Source: AP-15 sp963775875
GTDB lineage: Bacteria > Pseudomonadota > Alphaproteobacteria > ATCC43930 > CGMCC-115725
Reading direction: 5' to 3'
Assembly (NCBI GenBank): GCA_963775875.1
Contig: CAVZKP010000016.1
Location: 298,666-362,665 of the forward strand
DNA length: 64,000 nucleotides
Position numbers and translations under genes: made by a program
Shown here: positions 1-9,646 of the stretch, piece by piece
Position numbering within the stretch: the stretch's first letter is position 1
Layout: each line of letters begins with the position of its first letter
Notes under the pieces: model-generated
The model's input: only the letters and a program-made list of their open reading frames with translations
The model's database searches: none
Told to the model about the DNA's origin: nothing

Positions 1-1005
1 GTCCAGCGGTCCGGTCTGGTCGTGCCCGGCCCCGGCCTCGGCCGCGGCGATACCGAGCAGCGCATTGAAGGTCGCCAGCAGCCGGTCGGCCTCCTCGATC
101 GCGGCGCGGATCGCCTCGCCTTGGGCGGCGGCGTCCTGCGACCCGATCAGCGCCAGTTCGAGCCTGGCGCGCAGCCGCGCCAGCGGTGTCTTCAAATCAT
201 GGGCGACGTCGTCGGTGACCTCGCGCATCGCGGTCATCAGCCGCTCGATCTGGTCGAGCATGCGGTTGAGATTGGCGGCGAGCTGGTCGAACTCGTCGCC
301 GGTGCCGCCGAGCGGCACGCGATCGGACAGATTGCCGGCCATGACCCGCTCGCTGGTGCGGTTGACCAGCTCGACGCGGCGCAACAAATTGCGGCTCATC
401 GCCGCGCCGCCCATGAGGCCGACGCCAAGCGCCACCAGCCCGGACCACAACAGGGTTGACTTGACCCGGTCGCGAAACGCCGCCGCATCGCTGATGTCGC
501 GACCGACCAGCAGGCGGTAGCCGCCGGGGATGATGATCAGGCTGCCGCGCGCAGGGTGGATCTCGGTATGGCCCTTGACCCGTGCCTCGACCGTGAACGA
601 CAGCCAGCCGGTCCGCGCCGGCACCCCGGCCGGCCAGCCGGCGATATTGCCGGCGAGCGGCCGCCCGTCGGGACCGGTCACCAGATACAGCATCGCGTCG
701 CCGCGGTCGCCGGCGCTGCGCGCGGCGACGATCTGCACCAGCCCGCTCAGACCGCGCTGGGCATATTGCTCGGCGAGCCCGGTGATCTCGGCGTCGAGCG
801 TCGCCTCGGTCTGACGCTCAACAAAATCGGCGCTGGTCCAATAGACGAACAGCAGCACGCCGAGCACCGAGATGGCGAAGACCAGGAAATAAAGGGCAGC
901 GAGGCGAACCGCGTGGGTGCGCACCAGCCGCCGCAGGTTCGCTGGAAAGCGGCGCGGCCGCGGCCACCATCGGGCGGCCGGGAGAAGCAGCTTTTCGGCG
1001 ACCAT
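1..1005 (-). CDS. Sensor histidine kinase, C-terminus cut by window edge
   Basis: Inner-membrane kinase of a two-component system, partner of the regulator encoded just upstream. Reading leftward from ATG 1005 there is a basic N-terminus, a first membrane helix (about residues 33-55), a periplasmic sensor segment, a second helix near 190-210, a HAMP linker, and the HisKA phosphoacceptor motif DDVAHDLKTPL around positions 181-215. The frame is still open at base 1, so the ATPase domain lies outside the window. The start is 17 bases after the regulator's stop, so the pair is one operon. The family is clear; the signal sensed is not. Confidence 0.88.
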   Translation of the reverse strand, partial: MVAEKLLLPAARWWPRPRRFPANLRRLVRTHAVRLAALYFLVFAISVLGVLLFVYWTSADFVERQTEATLDAEITGLAEQYAQRGLSGLVQIVAARSAGDRGDAMLYLVTGPDGRPLAGNIAGWPAGVPARTGWLSFTVEARVKGHTEIHPARGSLIIIPGGYRLLVGRDISDAAAFRDRVKSTLLWSGLVALGVGLMGGAAMSRNLLRRVELVNRTSERVMAGNLSDRVPLGGTGDEFDQLAANLNRMLDQIERLMTAMREVTDDVAHDLKTPLARLRARLELALIGSQDAAAQGEAIRAAIEEADRLLATFNALLGIAAAEAGAGHDQTGPLD

Positions 1006-1022
1006 CGCGGCGGGCGGCGCAG

Positions 1023-1700
1023 CTATTCCGGCAGGCGCAGGCAATAGCCGGCGCCGCGCACCGTATGCAGCAGCGGCCGGGCAAAGCTCTTGTCGATCTT
1101 TTGCCGCAGCCGGCTGACGTGGACATCAACGACGTTGGTCTGGGGGTCGAAATGATAGTCCCAGACATGTTCGAGCAGCATCGTCCGGGTCACCACATGG
1201 CCGGCGTTGCGCATCAGATATTCGAGCAGGCGAAACTCGCGCGGCAGCAGTTCGAGCGCCCGGCCGCCGCGTTTGACGGTCCGGGTCAATAAATCGAGTT
1301 CGAGATCGGCGACCCGCAATGCGGTTGTCGCCGGCGCCACCGAGCCGCGCCGCAACAGCGCCTCGATCCGGGCCAACAACTCGCTGAAAGCGAATGGCTT
1401 GACCAGATAGTCGTCGCCGCCGGCGCGCAGCCCCTTGACCCGGTCGTCGACGCTGCCGAGCGCGCTGAGGATCAAGGCGGGGGTACGGATATCTGCGGCG
1501 CGTAACGCGCCCAACAAGGCCAGACCGTCCATTCCCGGCAGCATGCGGTCGAGCACGATCGCGTCGTAGCCGCCGGAACTCGCCATGAACAATCCCTCGC
1601 GCCCGTCGCCGGAGCGGTCGACGGCATAGCCGCTTTCGCCGAGGCCCTTCTGCAGATAGGAGGCGGTCTCACGATCGTCTTCAACGACCAGCAGTTTCAT
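1023..1700 (-). CDS. OmpR-family response regulator
   Basis: DNA-binding response regulator of 225 residues. The receiver domain (residues 1-120) has the acidic pair ED-D near residues 7-9, the phosphoacceptor D51 in VLDRMLPG and the conserved lysine in LVKPF. The C-terminal winged-helix domain (about 125-222) has the typical LLPREFRLLEYL and DVHVSRLRQKID segments. It is the first gene of a two-gene unit with the sensor kinase downstream. It resembles the QseB/TctD group; target genes cannot be inferred. Confidence 0.93.
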   Translation of the reverse strand: MKLLVVEDDRETASYLQKGLGESGYAVDRSGDGREGLFMASSGGYDAIVLDRMLPGMDGLALLGALRAADIRTPALILSALGSVDDRVKGLRAGGDDYLVKPFAFSELLARIEALLRRGSVAPATTALRVADLELDLLTRTVKRGGRALELLPREFRLLEYLMRNAGHVVTRTMLLEHVWDYHFDPQTNVVDVHVSRLRQKIDKSFARPLLHTVRGAGYCLRLPE

Positions 1701-2167
1701 TTTGCGTCAGCAGAAAAATACATCCAAGCGGAATGCCGTATCGCCGATCAGCCGGAACGATGATCACATAAGATGCGTGCATGACTGAGGCAAGCCGGAT
1801 ACCCTGATCCCGCAGCTCACGGTTCTGCCGAGCGCGACGAGCCACAACCGCTGAAAATCTTTAGGTCCGCCGAGTTCTGACCCGACTTTACGGAAGGCCG
1901 CAGCTTTTTTGATACGGTTTACTTAAGGCGCCGCAATCAACTGACCTTCCGAAATGGCCGGAATTTGCCGGCACATGATGCAGCGGCGCCGGATCAGGCC
2001 ATCGCCGAATTGGGATGCCAAGGCGCGGCGCCCTGCCTGCGCATCGCGCACCGGCCATGCGCGGCGGATGCCCGATGGGGCTTGACCTTGCGGCGTTAAC
2101 GACGATTTATAGCGGACCAATCCGGTCCGAATTCGCCTCGGCCGGGGTATGCATCGGGCCCGGAGCG
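1701..2167. other. Intergenic region between divergent regulators
   Basis: About 467 bases without a convincing gene, separating the leftward response regulator from the rightward suf operon. The right end carries a promoter-like pair and a dyad (annotated separately). Short open frames on both strands lack ribosome sites or family resemblance. I see nothing else specific. Confidence 0.5.
2082..2129 (+). promoter_or_regulatory. Putative suf operon promoter and operator
   Basis: TTGACC (2082-2087) followed after 18 bases by TTTATA (2106-2111) resembles a sigma-70 promoter. Immediately downstream lies a perfect inverted repeat, CGGACC-N5-GGTCCG (2113-2129), 38 bases before the sufR start. An Rrf2 regulator often controls its own operon, so the dyad is a candidate operator. 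This is inference from position and symmetry only. Confidence 0.4.
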
Positions 2168-2620
2168 ATGATCATCCTGAGCAAGCTTGCCGATTACGGC
2201 GTCATCGTCGCCACCCACCTGGCGACCGATCCCGACCGGCAGCTGACCGCGGCGGCGCTGGCTGACGAGACTCTTCTGCCGCGCGCCACCGTCGCCAAGA
2301 TCCTGAAGGCCTTGGCCCATGCCGGCCTGGTCAGGGCGACGCGCGGATCCGCCGGCGGGTATCGCCTGGCGCGCCGCGCGAACGCGATCTCGGTCGCCGA
2401 GGTGGTGGCGGCGATCGACGGCGATATCGGACTGACCCAATGCTCGGTCCACGTCGCCGAATGCACGCGCACCAATTACTGTCCGACCCGGCCGCATTGG
2501 GCGGCGATCAATCGCGCGGTCGAGCAAGCGCTAATGGCGGTCACGCTCGAAGCGATGATCACTCCCGCCGCCTTTGTCCCGCGCCGGCCGGCCGCAACCG
2601 CTCACGCCGCCACCAACTGA
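2168..2620 (+). CDS. sufR: SUF-associated Rrf2/IscR-type regulator
   Basis: Transcription factor of 150 residues heading the suf operon. The N-terminal winged helix (about 1-70) is followed by three cysteines with spacing C-X6-C-X5-C near residues 92-105, the pattern that holds a [2Fe-2S] cluster in this family. ATG 2168 is chosen because GGAG sits just upstream and the protein then begins with the family-typical hydrophobic LSKLADYG; an upstream in-frame start would add a poor leader. It probably senses Fe-S status and controls sufBCDSUT. The gene name follows function; it is not homologous to cyanobacterial SufR. Confidence 0.88.
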   Translation: MIILSKLADYGVIVATHLATDPDRQLTAAALADETLLPRATVAKILKALAHAGLVRATRGSAGGYRLARRANAISVAEVVAAIDGDIGLTQCSVHVAECTRTNYCPTRPHWAAINRAVEQALMAVTLEAMITPAAFVPRRPAATAHAATN

Positions 2621-2638
2621 CGAGCGCAGATAATCCGC

Positions 2639-4093
<1,455 letters not shown>

Positions 4094-4110
4094 CGGAGCG
4101 ATAGGCCAAA

Positions 4111-4332
4111 ATGGTCGACCTCACAGCCGACAACGCGATTGGAAAACTATCGCTAGGTGCGCGGAAGGCCGGTTTAACGCTGTTTTTGTTTTTGGGCGTG
4201 TGGTCGTTCGTGGCGTCTTCTGATTGCCTACCAACTCAAGAGCATCCAGAGCGTGCAAAATGTCAGGACTTCATGATCGGGAAATCGGCAATCGGCGGAC
4301 CCGATTGTCTCGGTCGACCTAGCTCAAACTAG
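4111..4332 (+). CDS. Small ORF between sufB and sufC, doubtful
   Basis: A 73-codon frame fills the sufB-sufC gap. It begins 17 bases after the sufB stop and has one hydrophobic stretch (LTLFLFLGVWSFVASS, about residues 22-37), then a hydrophilic tail with three cysteines. Base composition is visibly lower in G+C than the suf genes, and there is no good ribosome site. I recognise no family. It could be a small membrane protein, a decayed insertion, or non-coding spacer. Confidence 0.3.
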   Translation: MVDLTADNAIGKLSLGARKAGLTLFLFLGVWSFVASSDCLPTQEHPERAKCQDFMIGKSAIGGPDCLGRPSSN

Positions 4333-4346
4333 ATGATCCAATTACA

Positions 4347-5099
<753 letters not shown>

Positions 5100-5117
5100 G
5101 GTGACGAGAGACAGCCG

Positions 5118-6443
5118 ATGAGCGCGGTCGTCGATTTTCCGGTGAAGCCCGAGGCTCGGCCGTATTTCGATAGTTTCGGCCGGCATGGCGGCGAGCCCGA
5201 CTGGCTCGCACAGCACCGGCAGCGCGCCATCGCCCGCTTTGCCGAGCAGGGCTTCCCGAGCCGCCGCGGCGAAGCCTGGCGCTATCTCGATCTGCGCCCG
5301 CTCGAACAGGCGCCGCTGCTTCCTGTCCTGACCGCGCCTTCGCTGCCGCTCGCGAGCGTGCGAGCGCTGGTCGGCGAGATCGGCTTCGCCCCGGCCGCCG
5401 CTCGCCTGGTCCTCGTCGATGGCTGTTTTTCGCCCGTCTTATCCGCCATGCAAGGGCTGCCCGCTGGAGTTTGGTTTGGCTCGGCCGCGGCGGCGGTCGA
5501 CGCGAAGCCCGAGCTGGTCGAAACTGCGCTCGAAGCGCTGTCGCACGATGCCGATCAGCCCTTCGCCGCGCTCAACGCCGCGCTGTTTGCCGATGGCTTC
5601 GTCCTCGAAGTGGCGCCGGGCGTCGTCATGGAGCGGCCGATCGAAATCCTGCACCTTGCTTCCGGTGCGGTTCCGGCCTCGCTGCACACCCGCAGCCTGA
5701 TAACCCTTGGAACCGGGAGCCGCACCCAGCTGATCGAGACCTTCGCCGGCGCCGGCCGTTACTGGCGCAACGATATCCTGGCGCTGCGGCTCGCCGACGG
5801 CGCCGCGCTCGATCGCGTGGCGCTGGTCGAGGAGGCTGACGACGCCCTGCACCTCGCCGCAACCCAGGCGAGTTTGGGCGCGGCGGCGCGGCTCGACAGC
5901 TTCGTGCTGCTGCTTGGAGGGCGCACCGTGCGCCATGAGATCAAGGTGCGCAGCGCCGGCGAGGGCGCCCATTGCGGGCTTTCCGGGGCCTTTCTGCTGG
6001 GCGGGCGGCAGGAGGCCAACATCGTCACCACCGTCGAGCATATGGCCGAACGCGGCGAGACCCGCGAAGTCTTCAAAGGGGTGGCGGGGGGCCGGGCGCA
6101 CGGCGCCTTTCAGGGCCGGATCACGGTTCGCCCCGGCGCGCAAAAGACCGATGCGCACATGCTGAGCCGCAATCTATTGCTTGGCCCAGGCGCCGCGATC
6201 GACACCAAGCCCGAGCTCGAAATCTTCGCCGACGACGTCAAATGCAGCCATGGGGCGGCGGTTGGCGACCTCGACGAGGCGGCGCTGTTCTATCTGCTCG
6301 CCCGCGGCATCCCGCGTGACGCGGCGCGGCGGATGCTGATCGAGGCGTTTTTGCGCGAGGCGGTCGAAACCGTCGAGCCCATCGCGGTGCGCGAGCACCT
6401 GCTGGCGCGGCTCGCCCGCCGCCTGATGCTGTTGGAGGAGTAA
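5118..6443 (+). CDS. sufD: Fe-S cluster assembly protein SufD
   Basis: SufB paralogue that pairs with SufB and SufC and helps iron acquisition. It has 441 residues. The N-terminal helical part contains FPSRRGEAWRYLDLRPL, typical of SufD; the C-terminal beta-helix part has KTDAHMLSRNLLLGPGA and the conserved EIFADDVKCSHGAAVG segment with its histidine. The stop is two bases before the sufS start, suggesting translational coupling. Confidence 0.96.
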   Translation: MSAVVDFPVKPEARPYFDSFGRHGGEPDWLAQHRQRAIARFAEQGFPSRRGEAWRYLDLRPLEQAPLLPVLTAPSLPLASVRALVGEIGFAPAAARLVLVDGCFSPVLSAMQGLPAGVWFGSAAAAVDAKPELVETALEALSHDADQPFAALNAALFADGFVLEVAPGVVMERPIEILHLASGAVPASLHTRSLITLGTGSRTQLIETFAGAGRYWRNDILALRLADGAALDRVALVEEADDALHLAATQASLGAAARLDSFVLLLGGRTVRHEIKVRSAGEGAHCGLSGAFLLGGRQEANIVTTVEHMAERGETREVFKGVAGGRAHGAFQGRITVRPGAQKTDAHMLSRNLLLGPGAAIDTKPELEIFADDVKCSHGAAVGDLDEAALFYLLARGIPRDAARRMLIEAFLREAVETVEPIAVREHLLARLARRLMLLEE

Positions 6444-6445
6444 GC

Positions 6446-7708
6446 ATGACGACGGCCAGCCCGAGGGTTCGTGACCCCGGAAGAGATCGGCTGCCGGGCG
6501 GGTTCGAACCAGGCCGGCTCAGGCAGGAATTCCCGATCTTCGCCAACAACCCGGAGCTGGTGTTTCTCGATTCGGGGGCGAGCGCCCAGAAGCCGGCCGA
6601 GGTCATCGACCATATCGCCGATTATTACCGCACCGACTACGCCAACGTGCATCGCGGGGTCTATCGGCTGAGCACCCGCTCGACCGAATTATTCGAGGAA
6701 GCGCGGGTCAAGGTGCAGCGCTTTCTGAACGCCGCCGACCCGCGCGAGATCGTCTTTGTCCGCGGCGCCACCGAGGCGATCAACCTCGTCGCGCAGAGCT
6801 GGGGCGCCGCCTTTCTCGAAGCCGGCGACGAGGTTCTGATCAGCGAGCTCGAGCATCATTCGAACATCGTGCCGTGGCAGTTGCTGCGCGACCGTCTCGG
6901 CTTTCGCCTCGTCGTGGCGCCGATCGACGCAACCGGCGGGCTCGATCTGGCCGCCTTTGCCGCGCAGCTATCGCCGCGCACCCGGCTCGTCGCCATCACC
7001 CACCTCGCCAACGCCACCGGCGCGCTGGTCCCGATCGAGACCATCGTCGAGCTGGCCCATCGGGTGGGGGCCAAGGTGCTGGTCGATGGCTGTCAGGCGG
7101 CGCCGCGCCTCAAGGTCGACGTGCAGGCGCTGGGCTGCGACTTCTACGCCTTCTCCGGCCACAAGACTTATGGGCCGACCGGGATCGGCGTGCTGTGGGG
7201 GCGCCACGAATTGCTGGCGGCGATGCCGCCATGGCAGGGCGGCGGCGAGATGATCCTCAACGTCACCTTTGAGAAGACCCTGTTCCAGGAGCCGCCGCAC
7301 CGCTTCGAGGCCGGCACCCCGGACATTTCCGGCGCGATCGGGCTCGGCACCGCGCTCGATTTCATCGAGCGGCTGGGGCGCCCCAACATCCTCGAACACG
7401 AGGAAGCGCTGACCGGCTACGGTGTCGACCGGCTGTCGCGGATTGCCGGTCTGCGGCTGGTCGGCGCCGGACAGCGCCGGCTCGGCATCCTGTCCTTCGA
7501 TCTTGAAGGGGTTCACCCGCACGACCTTGCGACGGTGCTCGACCGGCACCACGTGGCGGTGCGCGCCGGGCATCACTGCGCCCAGCCACTGTTGGAAAAG
7601 CTCGGCTACCCGGCGACGACCCGGGCCTCGCTCGGCGTCTACAACGACGAGGGCGACATCGACAAATTGGCGGCCGCGATCGAAGCGGCGCGGGAGATGT
7701 TTGCGTGA
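6446..7708 (+). CDS. sufS: Cysteine desulfurase SufS
   Basis: PLP-dependent enzyme that converts cysteine to alanine and passes persulfide sulfur to the SUF scaffold. It has 420 residues. The PLP lysine is K240 in SGHKTYGPTGIG, and the catalytic cysteine is C378 in RAGHHCAQPL, the class II (SufS) form. A histidine-rich ELEHHSNIVPW cofactor segment is present. The first 30 residues are longer than usual, so a later start is possible, but ATG 6446 lies ideally after sufD. Confidence 0.96.
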   Translation: MTTASPRVRDPGRDRLPGGFEPGRLRQEFPIFANNPELVFLDSGASAQKPAEVIDHIADYYRTDYANVHRGVYRLSTRSTELFEEARVKVQRFLNAADPREIVFVRGATEAINLVAQSWGAAFLEAGDEVLISELEHHSNIVPWQLLRDRLGFRLVVAPIDATGGLDLAAFAAQLSPRTRLVAITHLANATGALVPIETIVELAHRVGAKVLVDGCQAAPRLKVDVQALGCDFYAFSGHKTYGPTGIGVLWGRHELLAAMPPWQGGGEMILNVTFEKTLFQEPPHRFEAGTPDISGAIGLGTALDFIERLGRPNILEHEEALTGYGVDRLSRIAGLRLVGAGQRRLGILSFDLEGVHPHDLATVLDRHHVAVRAGHHCAQPLLEKLGYPATTRASLGVYNDEGDIDKLAAAIEAAREMFA

Positions 7709-8169
7709 TGGATCTGCGCGAACTTTATCAGGACATCATCCTCGATCACGGGCGCCATCCGCGCAATTTCCGGTCGATCGAGCCGGCGACGCATACCGCG
7801 CAGGGCTATAACCCGCTATGCGGCGACCGGGTTACGGTCTTTCTGAGCCTCGACGGCGACCATATCGCTGATGTCGCGTTTCAGGGACGCGGCTGCGCGA
7901 TCTCGACCGCGGCGGCCTCGTTGATGACCGAGGTGCTAAAGGGCAAGACGGTCGAGGAGGCGCAGGAATTGTTCGCGCATTTTCACGCCCGGGTCACCGG
8001 CGGCGAGGACAAGCCGCTGCCCAAGCCGCTGGCCGAGGAGATGGAGCGGCTCGAACCCTTGACCGGGGTCAAGGCGTTCCCGGCGCGGGTCAAATGCGCG
8101 ACCTTGTCATGGCATGCGCTCGAAGCGGCGCTGAAGGGCGGCGGCGACGCCCCGGTAAAGACGGAGTAG
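7708..8169 (+). CDS. sufU: SUF sulfur-transfer/scaffold protein SufU
   Basis: IscU-like zinc protein that accepts persulfide from SufS. Of 153 residues, it has the three conserved cysteines in YNPLCGD, GRGCAIS and RVKCATLSW, with the SufU-specific insertion between the second and third. ATG 7708 overlaps the sufS stop (TGATG); a GTG one codon earlier is also possible. Its presence next to sufS suggests the SufS-SufU pairing rather than SufE. Confidence 0.94.
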   Translation: MDLRELYQDIILDHGRHPRNFRSIEPATHTAQGYNPLCGDRVTVFLSLDGDHIADVAFQGRGCAISTAAASLMTEVLKGKTVEEAQELFAHFHARVTGGEDKPLPKPLAEEMERLEPLTGVKAFPARVKCATLSWHALEAALKGGGDAPVKTE

Positions 8170-8173
8170 CAGG

Positions 8174-8566
8174 ATGGACCGCGATCCCTTCGATTTCGGC
8201 ACGACCGACCCGGTTGCGGAAACCGGCGCAGAGGTCGCGCGCCCGGAAGGCGGCGAGGACGACCCGGCGCTGATGGCCCCGGTGCTGGCGGCGCTGAAGA
8301 CCGTGCGCGACCCGGAAATTCCGGTCGATCTTGTCGAGCTGGGGCTGATTTACGAACTGATCGTCAAAAAGGGCGGCATCGTCTTTGTCGAGATGACCCT
8401 GACGACGCCCTCCTGCCCGGTTGCCGGCAGCATGCCGGGCGAGGTCGAGACGGCGGTCCGTGCGGTGCCCGGCGTCGAGGAGGTGCGCGTCAAGCTGGTA
8501 TGGACCCCGACCTGGACCCCCGAGCGGATGAGCGAAGAGGCGAAGCTCGAACTCGGCATGCTGTGA
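8174..8566 (+). CDS. sufT: SUF-associated MIP18/DUF59 protein SufT
   Basis: Small protein of 130 residues implicated in Fe-S cluster maturation or delivery. The DUF59 core (about residues 35-120) shows DPEIPVDLVELGLIYEL and a TTPSCPVAGSMP loop with the family cysteine, then VKLVWTPTWTPERMSEEAK. An acidic, variable N-terminal tail precedes it. It starts 4 bases after sufU ends, and its stop overlaps the next gene's GTG start. Confidence 0.93.
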   Translation: MDRDPFDFGTTDPVAETGAEVARPEGGEDDPALMAPVLAALKTVRDPEIPVDLVELGLIYELIVKKGGIVFVEMTLTTPSCPVAGSMPGEVETAVRAVPGVEEVRVKLVWTPTWTPERMSEEAKLELGML

Positions 8567-9195
8567 TCCGTCCTGTGATCCGTCCCCGGGCCGTTCTGTT
8601 CGATCTGCTGACAGCGCTGATCGATTCTTGGACATTGTGGGATGCGGTGGCTGGCGATGCCGATGGCCGTCGGTGGCGGGCGGCGTATCTGCGCAATACC
8701 TACAGCACGGCGGCATATCGGCCCTATGAGGCGCTGGTGCGTGAAGCGGCGGTCGAGGTCGGTCTCCCGCCGACGGTTGCCGATCGCCTGATGGAACGCT
8801 ACGAGGAACTCGCGCCCTGGCCCGAAGTCGCCGAGGTGCTGGGCGCTCTCGACGGGCAGATCCCGCTCGCCGTCGTGACCAATTGCTCCGAAGCGTTGGC
8901 GCGGGTCGCGGCTGCCCGCACCGGGATCGCGTTCGAGGTCGTCGTCAGCGCCGAACGCGCGAGGTTCTATAAGCCGCATCCGCGTCCCTACCGGCTGGCC
9001 CTGGAGGCCCTCGGCGCCGCGCCCGAGACCAGCCTGTTCGTTGCCGGCTCAGCCTACGATCTGTTTGGTGCGAGCGCCGTCGGAATGCCGGTGTTTTGGC
9101 ACGACAGGATCGGCATGGAACCGCCACCGGACGCGCCGGCGCCGATCGCCCGCCACGACAGTTTATTTCCGCTCCGGCGGATCGCCCTCGGTTGA
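8563..9195 (+). CDS. HAD-superfamily hydrolase (haloacid dehalogenase-like)
   Basis: Soluble hydrolase of about 210 residues. Motif I is AVLFDLLTALID with the nucleophile aspartate, though the usual second aspartate is replaced; motif II is TNCS; motif III lies in FYKPHPRPY; the last acidic motif is weak. This fits (S)-2-haloacid dehalogenase-like proteins, but the substrate is unknown. GTG 8563 overlaps the sufT stop (GTGA). A second GTG twelve bases on, inside a short repeat GTGATCCGTCC, is an alternative. Co-transcription with the suf operon looks likely. Confidence 0.82.
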   Translation: MIRPVIRPRAVLFDLLTALIDSWTLWDAVAGDADGRRWRAAYLRNTYSTAAYRPYEALVREAAVEVGLPPTVADRLMERYEELAPWPEVAEVLGALDGQIPLAVVTNCSEALARVAAARTGIAFEVVVSAERARFYKPHPRPYRLALEALGAAPETSLFVAGSAYDLFGASAVGMPVFWHDRIGMEPPPDAPAPIARHDSLFPLRRIALG

Positions 9196-9229
9196 GAGGC
9201 GCCTTCCCGCTGCTCGGCCGTCCGGCCCG

Positions 9230-9376
9230 TCAGCGCTCGATTGACCGGCCCCAACCCGCCAACTGGGTCTCGACAAAGCCCCGCGCCTGCCGCGACAGAT
9301 TGCCGGCCTCGACCACCCAGACCAGCGCCGCGATCACCAGCGCCAGTCGAAACATCCGCAACAGCAAGCGCTCCAT
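9230..9376 (-). CDS. 48-residue single-span membrane miniprotein
   Basis: Leftward frame starting at ATG 9376 and ending in TGA. The peptide starts MERLLLRMFRLALVIAALVW, a short basic head followed by one hydrophobic helix (about residues 9-23), then an amphipathic tail rich in R, Q and G. Codon use is like that of the neighbouring genes, in contrast to the AT-rich sequence upstream of its start. No family recognised. It is convergent with the HAD gene and divergent from the selenoprotein. Confidence 0.5.
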   Translation of the reverse strand: MERLLLRMFRLALVIAALVWVVEAGNLSRQARGFVETQLAGWGRSIER

Positions 9377-9561
9377 TGTCGTCTAGATTGGCAAAATATT
9401 TTCTGTAATTGATAATAGTTCGAAATGGCCGGCGCGGTCAATAATCGCCGATGCCGGTCACGATCGAATTTGCTTCGAATTTTATGAAATTTTAACTTGA
9501 TCTTAATCCGATACCGAAGACCGGAGCTGAGGTGGGCCGATGGCCGGCCGCCCAGCCGGTG

Positions 9562-9590
9562 TTGACATTGGCGAAATCGTCGGGGATGGT
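9562..9590 (+). promoter_or_regulatory. Weak promoter-like pair before the selenoprotein gene
   Basis: A perfect TTGACA (9562-9567) is followed after 17 bases by GATGGT (9585-9590), which matches a -10 box poorly. The gene start is 56 bases further on. The preceding bases 9377-9530 are AT-rich and hold no gene. Confidence 0.25.
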
Positions 9591-9646
9591 CGCGCCGGGC
9601 GACGAACCCCGTCGGTGGATCCGCGCCCCGCGAAGGAGCCCAGAGC

